Origin: an uncultured Lachnospiraceae bacterium
GTDB taxonomy: Bacteria; Bacillota; Clostridia; Lachnospirales; Lachnospiraceae
Assembly: GCA_946629175.1 (NCBI GenBank)
Contig: CAMOXN010000003.1
Coordinates: 1 to 35,972 of the forward strand
Direction of reading: 5' to 3'
Length of the DNA: 35,972 bases
This document shows, one piece after another, positions 1-9,374 of the stretch. How positions within the stretch are numbered: the first letter of the stretch is position 1; every line of letters begins with the position of its first letter. The notes under the pieces are model-generated. The model was not told where the DNA came from, did no database searches, and saw only the letters and a program-made list of their open reading frames with translations. Made by a program: the position numbers and the translations under genes.

Positions 1-72
1 CTACGAAGCCCGGACTTTCCTCACCTGCGCCCTTTCGGGACCTGCAGCCGCGATCGTCCGCCCTGCTTAGTC
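1..72 (-). ncRNA. rnpB: RNase P RNA (bacterial), 5' portion, truncated by window edge
   Basis: Reverse complement reads GGGCGGACGATCGCGGCTGCAGGTCCCGAAAGGGCGCAGGTGAGGAAAGTCCGGGCTTCGTAG. It contains the universal RNase P 'GAGGAAAGTCCGGGCT' block preceded by a P3-like hairpin. Confidence 0.93.
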
Positions 73-78
73 AGATAG

Positions 79-107
79 ATTTTACCTGCGGTGCCCGCAG
101 TTGTCAA
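79..107 (-). promoter_or_regulatory. Sigma-A type promoter for rnpB (TTGACA-N17-TAAAAT)
   Basis: Minus strand TTGACA (107-102), 17-nt spacer, TAAAAT (84-79), immediately upstream of the RNase P 5' end. Confidence 0.8.
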
Positions 108-117
108 CTTTCACGTG

Positions 118-1779
118 TCACTCGTTCCCGAAGCAGCTTCCTCCGACGAATTCCCGCAGCAGGGAATTGCCCGGAACGGTCGATGTATCTACGCCGACGA
201 AATACTCGAGGAATTTCAAAAGCCTCTTTGACTCATAGTATTCCGGTTCATTCTGCCTCACATTGAAGAGCAGCGGCTCCGCGAACTGCTTGATCACGGC
301 GAGCTCGTAGATCAGGACGGAGTTGAACACCGCATCGGCGCTGTCCTGGAAGGGGAATATGTTCTGGTCCTCCCCTGCCCTGACATTGGGCCACATATCC
401 AAAGTGTTCTGAGCCGTGTATCCCCTGGTCCTCGCGTCCCTGACCATCCGGCGCAGGAGCCTTGCGTCCGTGGACGGGATCCTGTTGTGCTCGTCGATGT
501 TCAGGCTCGTCATGCAGCTGATGTAGATCTTGAACTTGTTTTCATCAGGCAGTTCTTCCGTAGATTTGGGATTGAGCCCGTGGATCCCCTCGATGATCAG
601 GATGTCGTCTTCTCCCAGCTTTAAGTATTTTCCCTTGTAGACCCGCTTTCCGGCCTTGAAGTCGAACTGGGGAAGTTCGATCGTCTCGCCTTCGAGAAGG
701 TCGAGCATATCGTCGTTGAAAAGATCGATATCCAGCGCTTCGATCACATCGTAATTGTAATTGCCGTCGATATCGATCGGCGTCTTCTCACGGTTCACGA
801 AATAGTTGTCCATGCTGATGATGTGGGGCCTTAGTCCGAAGGAACGGAGCTGTACGGCGAGCCTGTGTGAAAAAGTCGTCTTGCCGGACGAACTCGGTCC
901 CGCCACCAGTACGAACTTCGTGTTCTTTCTCTCGAAGATCTGGGCGGCGATCTCGCCGATCCTCCTCTCCTGGAGCGCTTCCTGCACAAGGATCATGTCG
1001 CTTATGCTTCCGCTGCAGATAGCGTCGTTGAGGTCTCCGACGTTGCTGATATTGACAAGGTCGCCCCACTTTGTGGAGAGATAGAGCTGCTCGAACAGGC
1101 TCTGCTGCTCTTCAAATTCCTCAAGTTCAAAAGGATTTTCCCTTCTGGGAAGAATGAGGAGCAGCCCTCCGTTATAGGCCTGGACCTTGAAGAGATTTAC
1201 GTATCCGGCCGAGGGGAGCATGTAGCCGTAAAAATAGTCGTAGTATCCCTCCATATTGTAGACATTGATGGTCGAGCTCCTGCGGTAGTGGAAAAGTCTC
1301 TCCTTGTCATGCATCCCCTGCCGCTTGAAGATCTCGATCGCGTCGTCGATCGGATATGTCTTTTTGTAGATCGGGGCGTTCCTGTCCCTGATCTTTTTCA
1401 TCTCCTCTTCGACCCTGACGGCGAACTCGTCCGTGACCCTGATCCCGCCGTGAACGGAGCAGTAAAAAGCGTTCCCGAGCGTGAACTCTATTTTGACATG
1501 AACAGAGTTCCCCTGTTCCTTCATGATGTCCCTGACTGCCTTAACGATCATCATCTCGGCTGTCCTGACATAGGAATTATACCCGGCGCTGTCCTTCGTC
1601 GTGATAAAGGAGATCACGCCATCCTTCTCAAGCCGCTTGTTCAGTTCCTTCATCTTGCCGTTAAAGAAAATGAGCGCGATCGAGTTATTGTACTGTTCCT
1701 GGTATTTTTTCACAATACTCTCGAATGTCGTCCCTTTGTCATACTGCTGGATCGCTCCTTTGATCATTACGGTTGGCAT
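118..1779 (-). CDS. Nucleoside (uridine) kinase-like protein with N-terminal TGS/ThrRS-like region and C-terminal phosphoribulokinase/uridine kinase domain
   Basis: 553-aa ORF; P-loop 'VAGPSSSGKTTFSHRLA', 'SMDNYFVNREKTP', 'IIEGIHGLNP'; the N-terminal half resembles TGS plus ThrRS second additional domain. Confidence 0.85.
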   Translation of the reverse strand: MPTVMIKGAIQQYDKGTTFESIVKKYQEQYNNSIALIFFNGKMKELNKRLEKDGVISFITTKDSAGYNSYVRTAEMMIVKAVRDIMKEQGNSVHVKIEFTLGNAFYCSVHGGIRVTDEFAVRVEEEMKKIRDRNAPIYKKTYPIDDAIEIFKRQGMHDKERLFHYRRSSTINVYNMEGYYDYFYGYMLPSAGYVNLFKVQAYNGGLLLILPRRENPFELEEFEEQQSLFEQLYLSTKWGDLVNISNVGDLNDAICSGSISDMILVQEALQERRIGEIAAQIFERKNTKFVLVAGPSSSGKTTFSHRLAVQLRSFGLRPHIISMDNYFVNREKTPIDIDGNYNYDVIEALDIDLFNDDMLDLLEGETIELPQFDFKAGKRVYKGKYLKLGEDDILIIEGIHGLNPKSTEELPDENKFKIYISCMTSLNIDEHNRIPSTDARLLRRMVRDARTRGYTAQNTLDMWPNVRAGEDQNIFPFQDSADAVFNSVLIYELAVIKQFAEPLLFNVRQNEPEYYESKRLLKFLEYFVGVDTSTVPGNSLLREFVGGSCFGNE

Positions 1780-1848
1780 AGGTTTCCTCCTTTTTCTCGT
1801 CTGTCTTTTGACCGGTCCCGTGTCCGGCCGGTACTTACAGTTCCATGA

Positions 1849-2631
1849 TCAGGTCTCAAGGAACGGTGCTCCCTGATCGCACGATATGATATTGATCTCC
1901 GGCATTTCCCTCTCAAGATATTCCTTCATATAAGGGATAAAGATCTTTTCGATGCCGTAGTGGCCGGCGTCGACAACTGCAATTCCCTTCTCCACGGCGT
2001 CTATGCCGTCATGATGCGATATGTCGCCTGTGACGTAAACGTCCGCGTTCGCCCTGACGGCCAGGTCGATCTCGCCTTTTCCCGAGCCGGGCAGGATCGC
2101 GCATGTGACGAGCAGCTGGTCCGGATCGCCGTAATACCGGACGTGTTCGATCCCGAATACATCGCCGACCTTCGACGCGAATTCGGAAAGCTTCATCGGT
2201 TCCATGAGCGATCCGATCCTTCCGATCCCGTCTACGGAGATCTCGTCCTCGTAAGTGACTTCCAGCACCTCCCTGTCCGTCAGGCTCAGGAGGTCCGCAG
2301 CGGCGTCAGCCATGCCCAGGACGTCGAAATTCGTGTGCATCGCATAGCAGGATATGTCGTGCTTCACAAGCTCGAGGATCCTCTTTCCGACATAGTCGCT
2401 GTCGGTAATATTCCTGACGCCGCCGAAAATGAGCGGGTGGTGGGTCAGGATGAGATCCGCGCCTTTCTCCACAGCCTCTTTAATGACTTCGGAAGTCGCG
2501 TCCAGCGCAAGCGCGATCGTATGGACCTCTTTGCCGGAGCTTCCGACCAGAAGCCCCACATTGTCCCAGTCACACGCAAAGCTTTTGGGACACAGCTCTT
2601 CGAGCATTCCGATGATCTGTTTTAATCTCAT
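1849..2631 (-). CDS. Nif3-like dinuclear metal center protein
   Basis: 260 aa; 'CDWDNVGLLVG', 'ILTHHPLIF', 'VTGDISHHDGIDAVEKGIAVVDAGHYGIEK' are Nif3/DUF34 family motifs. Confidence 0.9.
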   Translation of the reverse strand: MRLKQIIGMLEELCPKSFACDWDNVGLLVGSSGKEVHTIALALDATSEVIKEAVEKGADLILTHHPLIFGGVRNITDSDYVGKRILELVKHDISCYAMHTNFDVLGMADAAADLLSLTDREVLEVTYEDEISVDGIGRIGSLMEPMKLSEFASKVGDVFGIEHVRYYGDPDQLLVTCAILPGSGKGEIDLAVRANADVYVTGDISHHDGIDAVEKGIAVVDAGHYGIEKIFIPYMKEYLEREMPEINIISCDQGAPFLET

Positions 2632-2642
2632 AGCCGTCTCCT

Positions 2643-3425
2643 TTATACCCTGTCAAAATAGTCCAGCGCAGTACGGATCAGCAGATCCTTTCGAAGTATC
2701 AGCGCCGTTTTGTCAAGAACTGCGCCGCTGTTGTCTCTGGCCCTTTTAAGGGAATGGAGGATCCTGTCATTGACCCCCTTCTGCCACAGCAGATAGCTCT
2801 TCAGCATAGGATCCCGCTCGCGCAGAAGGATGGGGCCGAACAGGTCCTCCGCCTCCCGGAACAGGGGCTCCCCGCCGGGATGAACGCCCCAGTCAGGTCC
2901 CTCAGTCCTGACATGCGAGACGTGGATCACAGGGTAATACTTATTGTCTTCCAGTACGACCTTTTCGCGGTCTATGAAGAGTCCAAGCTCCCGGACGGCG
3001 CTTCTTACGAACTCCGGATCTGCCTGCGGCTGAAGTATGAGTTCCTCAAAATCGAGAGATTTCGACGGTTCCCTGAGCAGTATCTTTCTCATGATCCTGC
3101 CGCCCATGCCGGCGATGACGAGTCCCCTCGCCTCTCCGATACGATAAGCGTCCAGCCCGTCTGAAAGCCTCAAAGCCACGCGGCCGGCCACGCCGTAGCG
3201 CTCAATGTTCTGGCGCGCTTTTTCAAGCGGCCCTTCTATTACGTCCATGGCGATGGAACGGCTGATCCTTCCGTCCAGGAGGAGCTTTATGGGGATGTGC
3301 GCGTGATCCGTGCCCACATCGCAAAGGCAGTATTCGTCCGGGGGACCGCTGACGGCGGATCCGGACATGTTCACCATATCCGCGATCGCGGTCAGTCTTT
3401 TTGATAATCTGACGTCTGACTCCAT
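2643..3425 (-). CDS. trmK: tRNA (adenine(22)-N(1))-methyltransferase, TrmK family
   Basis: 260 aa; 'LCDVGTDHAHIPIKLLLDGRISRSIAMDV...GPLEKARQNI', 'LRLSDGL', 'VIAGMGGRIMRKIL'. Sits between rpoD and a nif3-like gene, as in many Firmicutes. Confidence 0.88.
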   Translation of the reverse strand: MESDVRLSKRLTAIADMVNMSGSAVSGPPDEYCLCDVGTDHAHIPIKLLLDGRISRSIAMDVIEGPLEKARQNIERYGVAGRVALRLSDGLDAYRIGEARGLVIAGMGGRIMRKILLREPSKSLDFEELILQPQADPEFVRSAVRELGLFIDREKVVLEDNKYYPVIHVSHVRTEGPDWGVHPGGEPLFREAEDLFGPILLRERDPMLKSYLLWQKGVNDRILHSLKRARDNSGAVLDKTALILRKDLLIRTALDYFDRV

Positions 3426-3432
3426 TACTGCC

Positions 3433-4581
3433 TCAATCCAGGTAATCCTTGAGCTTGCGGCTCCTGCTGGGATGACGGAGCTTGCGGAGCGCTTTCGCTT
3501 CGATCTGCCTGATGCGCTCTCTCGTCACATTGAACTCCTTGCCGACTTCTTCCAGAGTCCTTGCCCTTCCGTCGTCCAGGCCGAAGCGCAGGCGGAGCAC
3601 TTTCTGCTCTCTCTCGGTAAGCGTTCCGAGGACTTCGACGAGCTGTTCTTTCAAAAGAGTGAAAGCCGCCGCGTCCGCGGGCACAGGGACATTGTCGTCC
3701 TGGATGAAATCACCCAGATGGCTGTCCTCCTCCTCACCGATCGGCGTCTCAAGGGAGACAGGCTCCTGGGAGATCTTTAAGATCTCGCGGACACGCTCCA
3801 CCGGGATCTCCATTCTCTCCGCGATCTCGTCAGGGGAGGGCTCTCTTCCGAGTTCCTGCAGGAGCTGCCTGCTGACTCTGACCAGCTTATTGATCGTCTC
3901 GACCATATGGACCGGTATACGGATCGTTCTCGCCTGATCGGCGATGGCCCTTGTGATGGCCTGGCGGATCCACCAGGTGGCGTAAGTGGAGAACTTGAAA
4001 CCTTTGTTGTAATCAAATTTCTCGACCGCTTTGATCAGCCCGAGATTTCCTTCCTGGATAAGGTCGAGGAACAGCATTCCCCTGCCAACGTAGCGCTTAG
4101 CAATGCTGACCACGAGACGGAGGTTCGCTTCCGCAAGCCTTTTTTTGGCATCCTCGTCGCCGGATTCCATTCTCTTCGCGAGGTCGATCTCTTCTTCCGC
4201 TGTCAGGAGCGGCACCTTGCCGATCTCCTTTAAGTACATGCGGACAGGGTCCTCTATGTTGATGCTGTCCGGAATGCTCAGATCGAGAAGATCCTGCTCC
4301 TCTTCGCCGTTCTCGTCGATGATATCGAGTTCATCGTCCGGGACCTCGGTATCGTCCTCCTCGACGACCTGAAGGACATCGATGTCGTTCTTCTCCAGTA
4401 CGCGGACGATCAGCTCATACTGATCCTCCGTGAGCTTGAGGGTGCTGAATGCCGCGCGGATCTCCGACTCCTCCAGCACGCCTTTCTTCTGCTTGCCGGC
4501 CGCGATCAGCTCTCCGATGATCTTCATGAAGTCTTCCTGACCCATAGTTTCACGGTTCTTTCCATCCGGTTTGTTGCCCAT
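3433..4581 (-). CDS. rpoD: RNA polymerase primary sigma factor (sigma-A/RpoD)
   Basis: Region 2 '[56 protein letters not shown]' and region 4 '[30 protein letters not shown]'. Start set at MGNKPDG (4581) because AAAGGAGG precedes it; the ORF track extends upstream to 4653. Confidence 0.97.
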   Translation of the reverse strand: MGNKPDGKNRETMGQEDFMKIIGELIAAGKQKKGVLEESEIRAAFSTLKLTEDQYELIVRVLEKNDIDVLQVVEEDDTEVPDDELDIIDENGEEEQDLLDLSIPDSINIEDPVRMYLKEIGKVPLLTAEEEIDLAKRMESGDEDAKKRLAEANLRLVVSIAKRYVGRGMLFLDLIQEGNLGLIKAVEKFDYNKGFKFSTYATWWIRQAITRAIADQARTIRIPVHMVETINKLVRVSRQLLQELGREPSPDEIAERMEIPVERVREILKISQEPVSLETPIGEEEDSHLGDFIQDDNVPVPADAAAFTLLKEQLVEVLGTLTEREQKVLRLRFGLDDGRARTLEEVGKEFNVTRERIRQIEAKALRKLRHPSRSRKLKDYLD

Positions 4582-4649
4582 TATCTGTACCTCCTTTATA
4601 TAAAACAGATCCTTTCGGATCCGGTTTATCCGTATTATCGGAAAGCTCC

Positions 4650-6488
4650 TCATTGACCGCCTTCAGCGTCCGGCAGTCGGAATCGGATGTTCTGCAGTTC
4701 CTGCAGTTCTCTCTTGTCATCGATCAGCTTCCTGAGTATCTCCGGGGACGGTTCCTGACCGCTGTTCTCGATCATTTTCCGCTCCCTGGCCGCAGCCGAC
4801 CTGCGTATGCTGATCAGGATGTCCCTGAGAGCCTTTTCCCTGTCCTGCGCGCTCTTTAGCCCTTTCAGCCTGTTGCTGAACATGGCGGCTGCTTCCTGCT
4901 GCTCCTCGCCCGTCTCGAACATGGCAATGACGCCGGCAGGATTCCCGCCCTCTTTTTTCTCGAGGATCTTCCAGCAGCCCTCTGCGACCTGCCTGTATAT
5001 GCCTTCGTGAAAGTGCTCCGGCCTGAGGTGCGGCGAGATCAGGTCAAAGATCTCCGGCTGGTCCGTAAGCCAGGTGAGAAGGAAGCGTTCGTCCCTCTCA
5101 GTCCTCGCGTCAGCTGCCGTTCGGGTCCGGCTCCTCTTTGCCGGTTCCGCCGCGTCCCGGTTCGTATCTCCGCCGCTCTCCCAGACCTTCTGTGCCGTTC
5201 CGCTTCTCCCGTAAGAAGCAGTCAGACGCCTGAGGCTACCTTCGTCCACGAAATAGCGCCTCGCGGCTTCGCGCAGATAGTTCTCTCTTTCTATTTCGTC
5301 CTCGATGCCGCAAAGCTTTATGGCGATCTGGTGGTGGAACTGCGTCCTCTGCGCGGGATCCTCCATCGAGTAGTCCCTGCCCGTCATGCGAAGTTCATAA
5401 AAAAAGCTGTTCTCGGCGTTCGCGATCCTCTTTCGGAACTCTTCGGGGCCGTTCGCTTTTATGAACTCATCGGGGTCCTTCTGAGGAGTCAGGTCGATCA
5501 CTTTAGCTTCAATGCCCGCCTTCTTCAGGATACCGATGCTGCGGAGCGCGGCCCTGACGCCGGCCCCGTCGCTGTCATAAGCGAGGAGGACGGTCCCTGT
5601 ATATCTTTTCAGAATGGCCGCCTGCCCTTCCGTAAAGGAAGTGCCGAGCGACGCGACCGCTTCATGAAAACCTGCCTGGTGCATCGCGATCACGTCCATA
5701 TACCCCTCACAGAGGATCTTATACGGCGCTCTGGATCTCTTGGCGATATGAAGGCCGTAAAGGTTGCGGCTCTTATCAAAGATCTCCGTCTCCGGGGAGT
5801 TGAGATATTTGGGCTTGGCGTCGCCCAATACTCTTCCGCCGAATCCGATCACCTGGCCCCTCACATCCATGATCGGAAAGATCACGCGGTTCCAGAATTT
5901 GTCGTGCAGCCCTCTCTTTTCATCAAATACAGCGACGCCGGCTTCAAGTATCACGTCGTCGGAATAGCCGCATCCGCGCAGGTGGGCGACGAGACTGTCC
6001 GAAGCGCCGTCCGCATAACCGAGTCCGAAGTCCCTCATGGTCCCGGCAGTGAGCTTCCTGTCCGCGAAATAGCGAAGGCCGTTCCTGCCTTTCGGCGACC
6101 TCAGCAGCCTGTAATAGTAGACCGCTGTCTCCTTATTGACAGCCTTGAGGAGCTTTCTCTTCTCCTCCCTGCGCTTTATCTCCTCGCTGTAATTCATTTT
6201 GGGGAGAGCTATTCCGGCGCGGTCCGCCAGTGTCTCAAGCGCCTCCTGAAAACTGAAGTTCTCATATTTCATGAGGAAGGTCGCCGCGTTTCCGCCCGCG
6301 CCGCACCCGAAACAGTAAAAGATCTGTTTGGTCTCCGACACCGAGAAAGACGGCGTTTTTTCGTTATGGAAAGGACACAGGCCAAAATAGTTGGCGCCTT
6401 TCTTTTGCAGATGGACGTAAGATCCCACGACATCCACGATGTTGTTCGCGCGAAGGACCTCCTCCACTTTCTCGTCCGGATAATACAT
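4650..6488 (-). CDS. dnaG: DNA primase
   Basis: '[30 protein letters not shown]' zinc finger; '[15 protein letters not shown]' toprim. ATG at 6488, or TTG at 6494 as in the ORF track. Confidence 0.96.
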   Translation of the reverse strand: MYYPDEKVEEVLRANNIVDVVGSYVHLQKKGANYFGLCPFHNEKTPSFSVSETKQIFYCFGCGAGGNAATFLMKYENFSFQEALETLADRAGIALPKMNYSEEIKRREEKRKLLKAVNKETAVYYYRLLRSPKGRNGLRYFADRKLTAGTMRDFGLGYADGASDSLVAHLRGCGYSDDVILEAGVAVFDEKRGLHDKFWNRVIFPIMDVRGQVIGFGGRVLGDAKPKYLNSPETEIFDKSRNLYGLHIAKRSRAPYKILCEGYMDVIAMHQAGFHEAVASLGTSFTEGQAAILKRYTGTVLLAYDSDGAGVRAALRSIGILKKAGIEAKVIDLTPQKDPDEFIKANGPEEFRKRIANAENSFFYELRMTGRDYSMEDPAQRTQFHHQIAIKLCGIEDEIERENYLREAARRYFVDEGSLRRLTASYGRSGTAQKVWESGGDTNRDAAEPAKRSRTRTAADARTERDERFLLTWLTDQPEIFDLISPHLRPEHFHEGIYRQVAEGCWKILEKKEGGNPAGVIAMFETGEEQQEAAAMFSNRLKGLKSAQDREKALRDILISIRRSAAARERKMIENSGQEPSPEILRKLIDDKRELQELQNIRFRLPDAEGGQ

Positions 6489-6538
6489 AGTCAAGTCCCG
6501 TTACTGTTTATAAGTTCCCTTAAAGCTTAAAAGTCCCT

Positions 6539-7546
6539 TTACAATATGCCCCAGGTCCTGGGGATAAAAAGCGAATCATACTTCATGATCGCATATCTGT
6601 CTGTCATTGAAGAGATATAATCGCACACCGCCCGGCTCAGGGGCGTTCCCTGACCGATCATCCTCTTTTGAAGTTCGGGCAGATCATCCTCGTGGTCCAT
6701 AAAATATTCGTACAGGGCTTCGATCATTTTCTCTGCCTTGCTCTCTTCCGATTTGGCAAGAGGATTCGTATACACTCGTTCGAACATGAAAGCGCGCATT
6801 TTGATAAAAGCCTGCTCAACTTCTTCAGACATCGTGATCTCGGCTTTCCCCTCACTTGTCGTTATGATGTCGTGAATAAAGCGGTCGAGCCGCTGCCCGA
6901 GAGTCTTGCCGACCACACGCGAGATCTCCTCCGGAACATCGTCGTCCGTAAGGATCCCGCCGCGGATCGCGTCGTCCATATCGTGATGGATATAGGCGAT
7001 CTTGTCGGACAGACGTACGATCTGACCTTCCAGCGTGAACGGTAAGGTATTCATCTGGTGGTTGAGTATCCCGTCCCGCACTTCCTGCGTCAGGTTGATG
7101 CCGGTGCCGTTCTTCTCCAGGATATCCACCATTCTGAGGCTCTGCTCATTGTGCCTGAACCCTCCGGGCGCAATGCGGTCGAGCGCGCGCTCTCCGGCAT
7201 GGCCGAACGGCGTATGTCCCAGGTCGTGGCCCAGAGCGATGGCCTCCACAAGGTCTTCATTGAGGCGCAGTGCCTTCGCGATCGTCCTGGCATTCTGGGA
7301 TACTTCCAGCGTATGTGTCATGCGCGTCCTGTAGTGGTCGCCGTCCGGGGACAGGAACACCTGTGTCTTGTCCTTGAGCCGCCGGAACGATTTGCTGTGC
7401 AGGATCCTGTCCCTGTCCCTCTGAAAGACAGGGCGTATGTCGCATTGTTCCTCGGGGACCATTCTCCCGAGGGACTGCGCCGAAAACGCTGCCCATGGCG
7501 CAAGAAATTCTTTTTCTCTTAATTCAAGTTCTTCTCTGATCGTCAA
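6539..7546 (-). CDS. dgt: Deoxyguanosinetriphosphate triphosphohydrolase-like HD protein
   Basis: 335 aa; 'RDRDRILHSKSFRRLKDKTQVF', 'RTRMTHTLEVSQ', 'LGHDLGHTPFGHAGE'. Confidence 0.93.
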   Translation of the reverse strand: MTIREELELREKEFLAPWAAFSAQSLGRMVPEEQCDIRPVFQRDRDRILHSKSFRRLKDKTQVFLSPDGDHYRTRMTHTLEVSQNARTIAKALRLNEDLVEAIALGHDLGHTPFGHAGERALDRIAPGGFRHNEQSLRMVDILEKNGTGINLTQEVRDGILNHQMNTLPFTLEGQIVRLSDKIAYIHHDMDDAIRGGILTDDDVPEEISRVVGKTLGQRLDRFIHDIITTSEGKAEITMSEEVEQAFIKMRAFMFERVYTNPLAKSEESKAEKMIEALYEYFMDHEDDLPELQKRMIGQGTPLSRAVCDYISSMTDRYAIMKYDSLFIPRTWGIL

Positions 7547-7597
7547 TGGAAAGCCTCTTCATAAACCGTGAAAATCGAAATGAAATGAGAACCGCGC

Positions 7598-7619
7598 TGT
7601 CTTAACGCACCTTAAGACA
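7598..7619. repeat. Perfect 8-bp inverted repeat TGTCTTAA-CGCACC-TTAAGACA upstream of dgt
   Basis: Direct reading of both arms (7598-7605 and 7612-7619). Confidence 0.7.
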
Positions 7620-7702
7620 AGGAAGAACAGCGTCTATTCTTATTATTCTGCACAGTTCCGAAATTTCCTTTTTAAGATTTACGCACTTTTTTAAAATAAT
7701 AA

Positions 7703-7731
7703 TTGACAATCTCGAAACTATGTAATAATAT
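7703..7731 (+). promoter_or_regulatory. Sigma-A promoter for tRNA-Val pair (TTGACA-N17-TAATAT)
   Basis: TTGACA 7703-7708, spacer 17, TAATAT 7726-7731; about 50 nt upstream of the first tRNA. Confidence 0.8.
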
Positions 7732-7779
7732 ACTAAGGTACTCTGAAGGCGAGGTCTAAGAGTAATCGCACAGGGTCAT

Positions 7780-7853
7780 GGAACCGTAGCTCAGCTGGGA
7801 TGAGCGTTCGCCTCACACGCGAGAGGTCACGGGTTCGAGCCCCGTCGGTTCCA
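7780..7853 (+). tRNA. tRNA-Val (anticodon CAC)
   Basis: GGAACCG/CGGTTCC acceptor; anticodon stem TTCGC/GCGAG with loop CT-CAC-AC; T-arm GGGTTCGAGCCCC. Confidence 0.93.
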
Positions 7854-7882
7854 CTGTCCTTATCGGAGGACGAACAGAATAT

Positions 7883-7956
7883 GGAACCGTAGCTCAGCTG
7901 GGATGAGCGTCCGCTTGACGTGCGGGAGGTCATGGGTTCGAGCCCCGTCGGTTCCA
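7883..7956 (+). tRNA. tRNA-Val (anticodon GAC)
   Basis: Same acceptor and D-arm as the upstream tRNA; anticodon stem TCCGC/GCGGG with loop TT-GAC-GT. Confidence 0.93.
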
Positions 7957-7961
7957 CTTAG

Positions 7962-7991
7962 AACTGCAGATCATTGATCTGCAGTTTTTTT
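7962..7991 (+). terminator. Rho-independent terminator after tRNA-Val pair
   Basis: ACTGCAGATC-att-GATCTGCAGT followed by a T-tract. Confidence 0.9.
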
Positions 7992-8024
7992 GTGCTGCAT
8001 CCTTTGCTTTGTCAGGGAAAATGA

Positions 8025-8075
8025 GCCCGGAAGGCATGCATCGAATTCGTGAAGTTCTAAGCGTGCCTTCCGGGC
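8025..8075. repeat. 15-bp hairpin in the spacer between convergent tRNA units
   Basis: GCCCGGAAGGCA-TGC ... GCG-TGCCTTCCGGGC: 12 perfect pairs plus 3 inner pairs (one G.T), 21-nt loop. Confidence 0.7.
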
Positions 8076-8110
8076 CCATCTTCCCTCTTCTAAGGAAACC
8101 GATGCATAAA

Positions 8111-8141
8111 GAAAAAGAACGGCCATTTCATGACCGTTCTC
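8111..8141 (-). terminator. Rho-independent terminator for the tRNA-Leu pair
   Basis: Minus strand AGAACGGTCA-TGAAA-TGGCCGTTCT followed by TTTTC. Confidence 0.75.
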
Positions 8142-8146
8142 TTTAT

Positions 8147-8229
8147 GCGGAAGATGGGACTTGAACCCACACGGTGTACCCACCACAAGATCCTTAGTCT
8201 TGCTCGTCTGCCAGTTCCGACACTTCCGC
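8147..8229 (-). tRNA. tRNA-Leu (anticodon AAG)
   Basis: Reverse complement GCGGAAG...CTTCCGC; anticodon stem CAAGA/TCTTG, loop CT-AAG-GA; long variable arm GGTGGGTACACC. Confidence 0.92.
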
Positions 8230-8255
8230 GCATTCCTGATTTAGTTATCAAGGAT

Positions 8256-8337
8256 GCAGGAGATGGGACTTGAACCCACACTATGTTGCCATAACAGGCA
8301 CCTGAAGCCTGCGCGTCTGCCATTCCGCCACTCCTGC
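8256..8337 (-). tRNA. tRNA-Leu (anticodon CAG)
   Basis: Reverse complement GCAGGAG...CTCCTGC; anticodon stem CAGGC/GCCTG with loop TT-CAG-GT; long variable arm. Confidence 0.92.
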
Positions 8338-8348
8338 GAACAAATGTT

Positions 8349-8377
8349 ATTCTATCCGCAAAGCGGGTAAATGTCAA
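8349..8377 (-). promoter_or_regulatory. Sigma-A promoter for the tRNA-Leu pair (TTGACA-N17-TAGAAT)
   Basis: Minus strand TTGACA 8377-8372, 17-nt spacer, TAGAAT 8354-8349. Confidence 0.8.
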
Positions 8378-8454
8378 CACCAAATTTTTAAAAATCAGCG
8401 GTACCGCAAAAAGAGCGCCAAAGGGCGGCAATAAAGGCAATTAGTCTGACTATC

Positions 8455-9294
8455 TCACTGTTCTTCACCCAATTTTCTGATCAGATCCGGGATCGTAGAC
8501 TCAAAATCAACGCCGTACCACGGATTTCCGGGATTTTCCATTGTCACGCGGATCGTCTCCGAAGTGTGGTCTGCAGCGATCTTCAAGGCCTCGTGAACGG
8601 GGATCCCTCTGAGCAGCGCGCCTACGGCAGTACTTGCGAACAGGTCGCCGGTGCCGTGATATGAGGTGCTTATTCTGTCGTTCTGGTAAGTGAATATCTT
8701 TCCCGTACGGGCATCCATACCGTATACGCCAGTCTTCCCTTCCGCAAGGGACGCCCCTGTGATCACCGCTGTTTTCGCGCCCATACCGCACAGACGGACA
8801 CACAATTCTCTCAGATATCCCTCATCATACTTCTCCCTGTAACTTACACCGGTCATAAGACAGGCTTCCGTTATGTTGGGGACAATGATATCTGCCCTGG
8901 CGCACAGAAGCGCGTTCTGCGCAGCGTAATCATCAGAAAAACCGCGATAAAGCTTCCCGTTATCTCCCATTACCGGATCTACAAAAACGAGCGTGCCCTC
9001 CTCCCTGAACAGATCAATGATCTCAGCGGTCTTCCCGATCTCATCGATCGTGCCCAGATAACCGGTATAGACAGCGTCGAACCGCACACCGTTCTTCTTC
9101 CACATGAGCGCGTACTGCATCATCTGCCCGCTCAGATCAAGCTTCGAGTATTCCGGGAACAGCGTGTGGTTCGAGAGCAGCGCTGTCGGAAGGATAACGG
9201 TCTCGATCCCCATTGCGGAAAGGACAGGAAGGGCTATTGTGATCGAACATTTTCCAAGACATGAAATGTCCTGGATCGTCAGGATCCTCTTCAT
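8455..9294 (-). CDS. Pyridoxal/pyridoxamine kinase family (PfkB/ThiD-like fold)
   Basis: 'MKRILTIQDISCLGKCSITIALPVLSAMGIE', 'VFVDPVMGDNGKLY', 'STSYHGTGDLFASTAVGALLRG'. GGAGG precedes ATG at 9294. Confidence 0.88.
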   Translation of the reverse strand: MKRILTIQDISCLGKCSITIALPVLSAMGIETVILPTALLSNHTLFPEYSKLDLSGQMMQYALMWKKNGVRFDAVYTGYLGTIDEIGKTAEIIDLFREEGTLVFVDPVMGDNGKLYRGFSDDYAAQNALLCARADIIVPNITEACLMTGVSYREKYDEGYLRELCVRLCGMGAKTAVITGASLAEGKTGVYGMDARTGKIFTYQNDRISTSYHGTGDLFASTAVGALLRGIPVHEALKIAADHTSETIRVTMENPGNPWYGVDFESTIPDLIRKLGEEQ

Positions 9295-9374
9295 TGGGCA
9301 GACCTCCGTGACAGTATTTACATTTCTTTGTGACATATGATCTTCCTGATCTGCTTTCTGAGATCAATGCTTTT

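Noticed and set aside
5007-6530. 507-aa + strand ORF antisense to dnaG
   Set aside because: Antisense shadow of a strongly conserved primase gene; no motif and no RBS/promoter evidence.
7733-7957. 74-aa minus ORF with 'DGARTRDLSRVRRTLIPAELRFH' over the tRNA-Val pair
   Set aside because: It is the antisense translation of tRNA genes, a common spurious prediction.
8090-8440. 116-aa minus ORF over the tRNA-Leu genes
   Set aside because: It runs through both tRNAs, their promoter and terminator; not a real protein.
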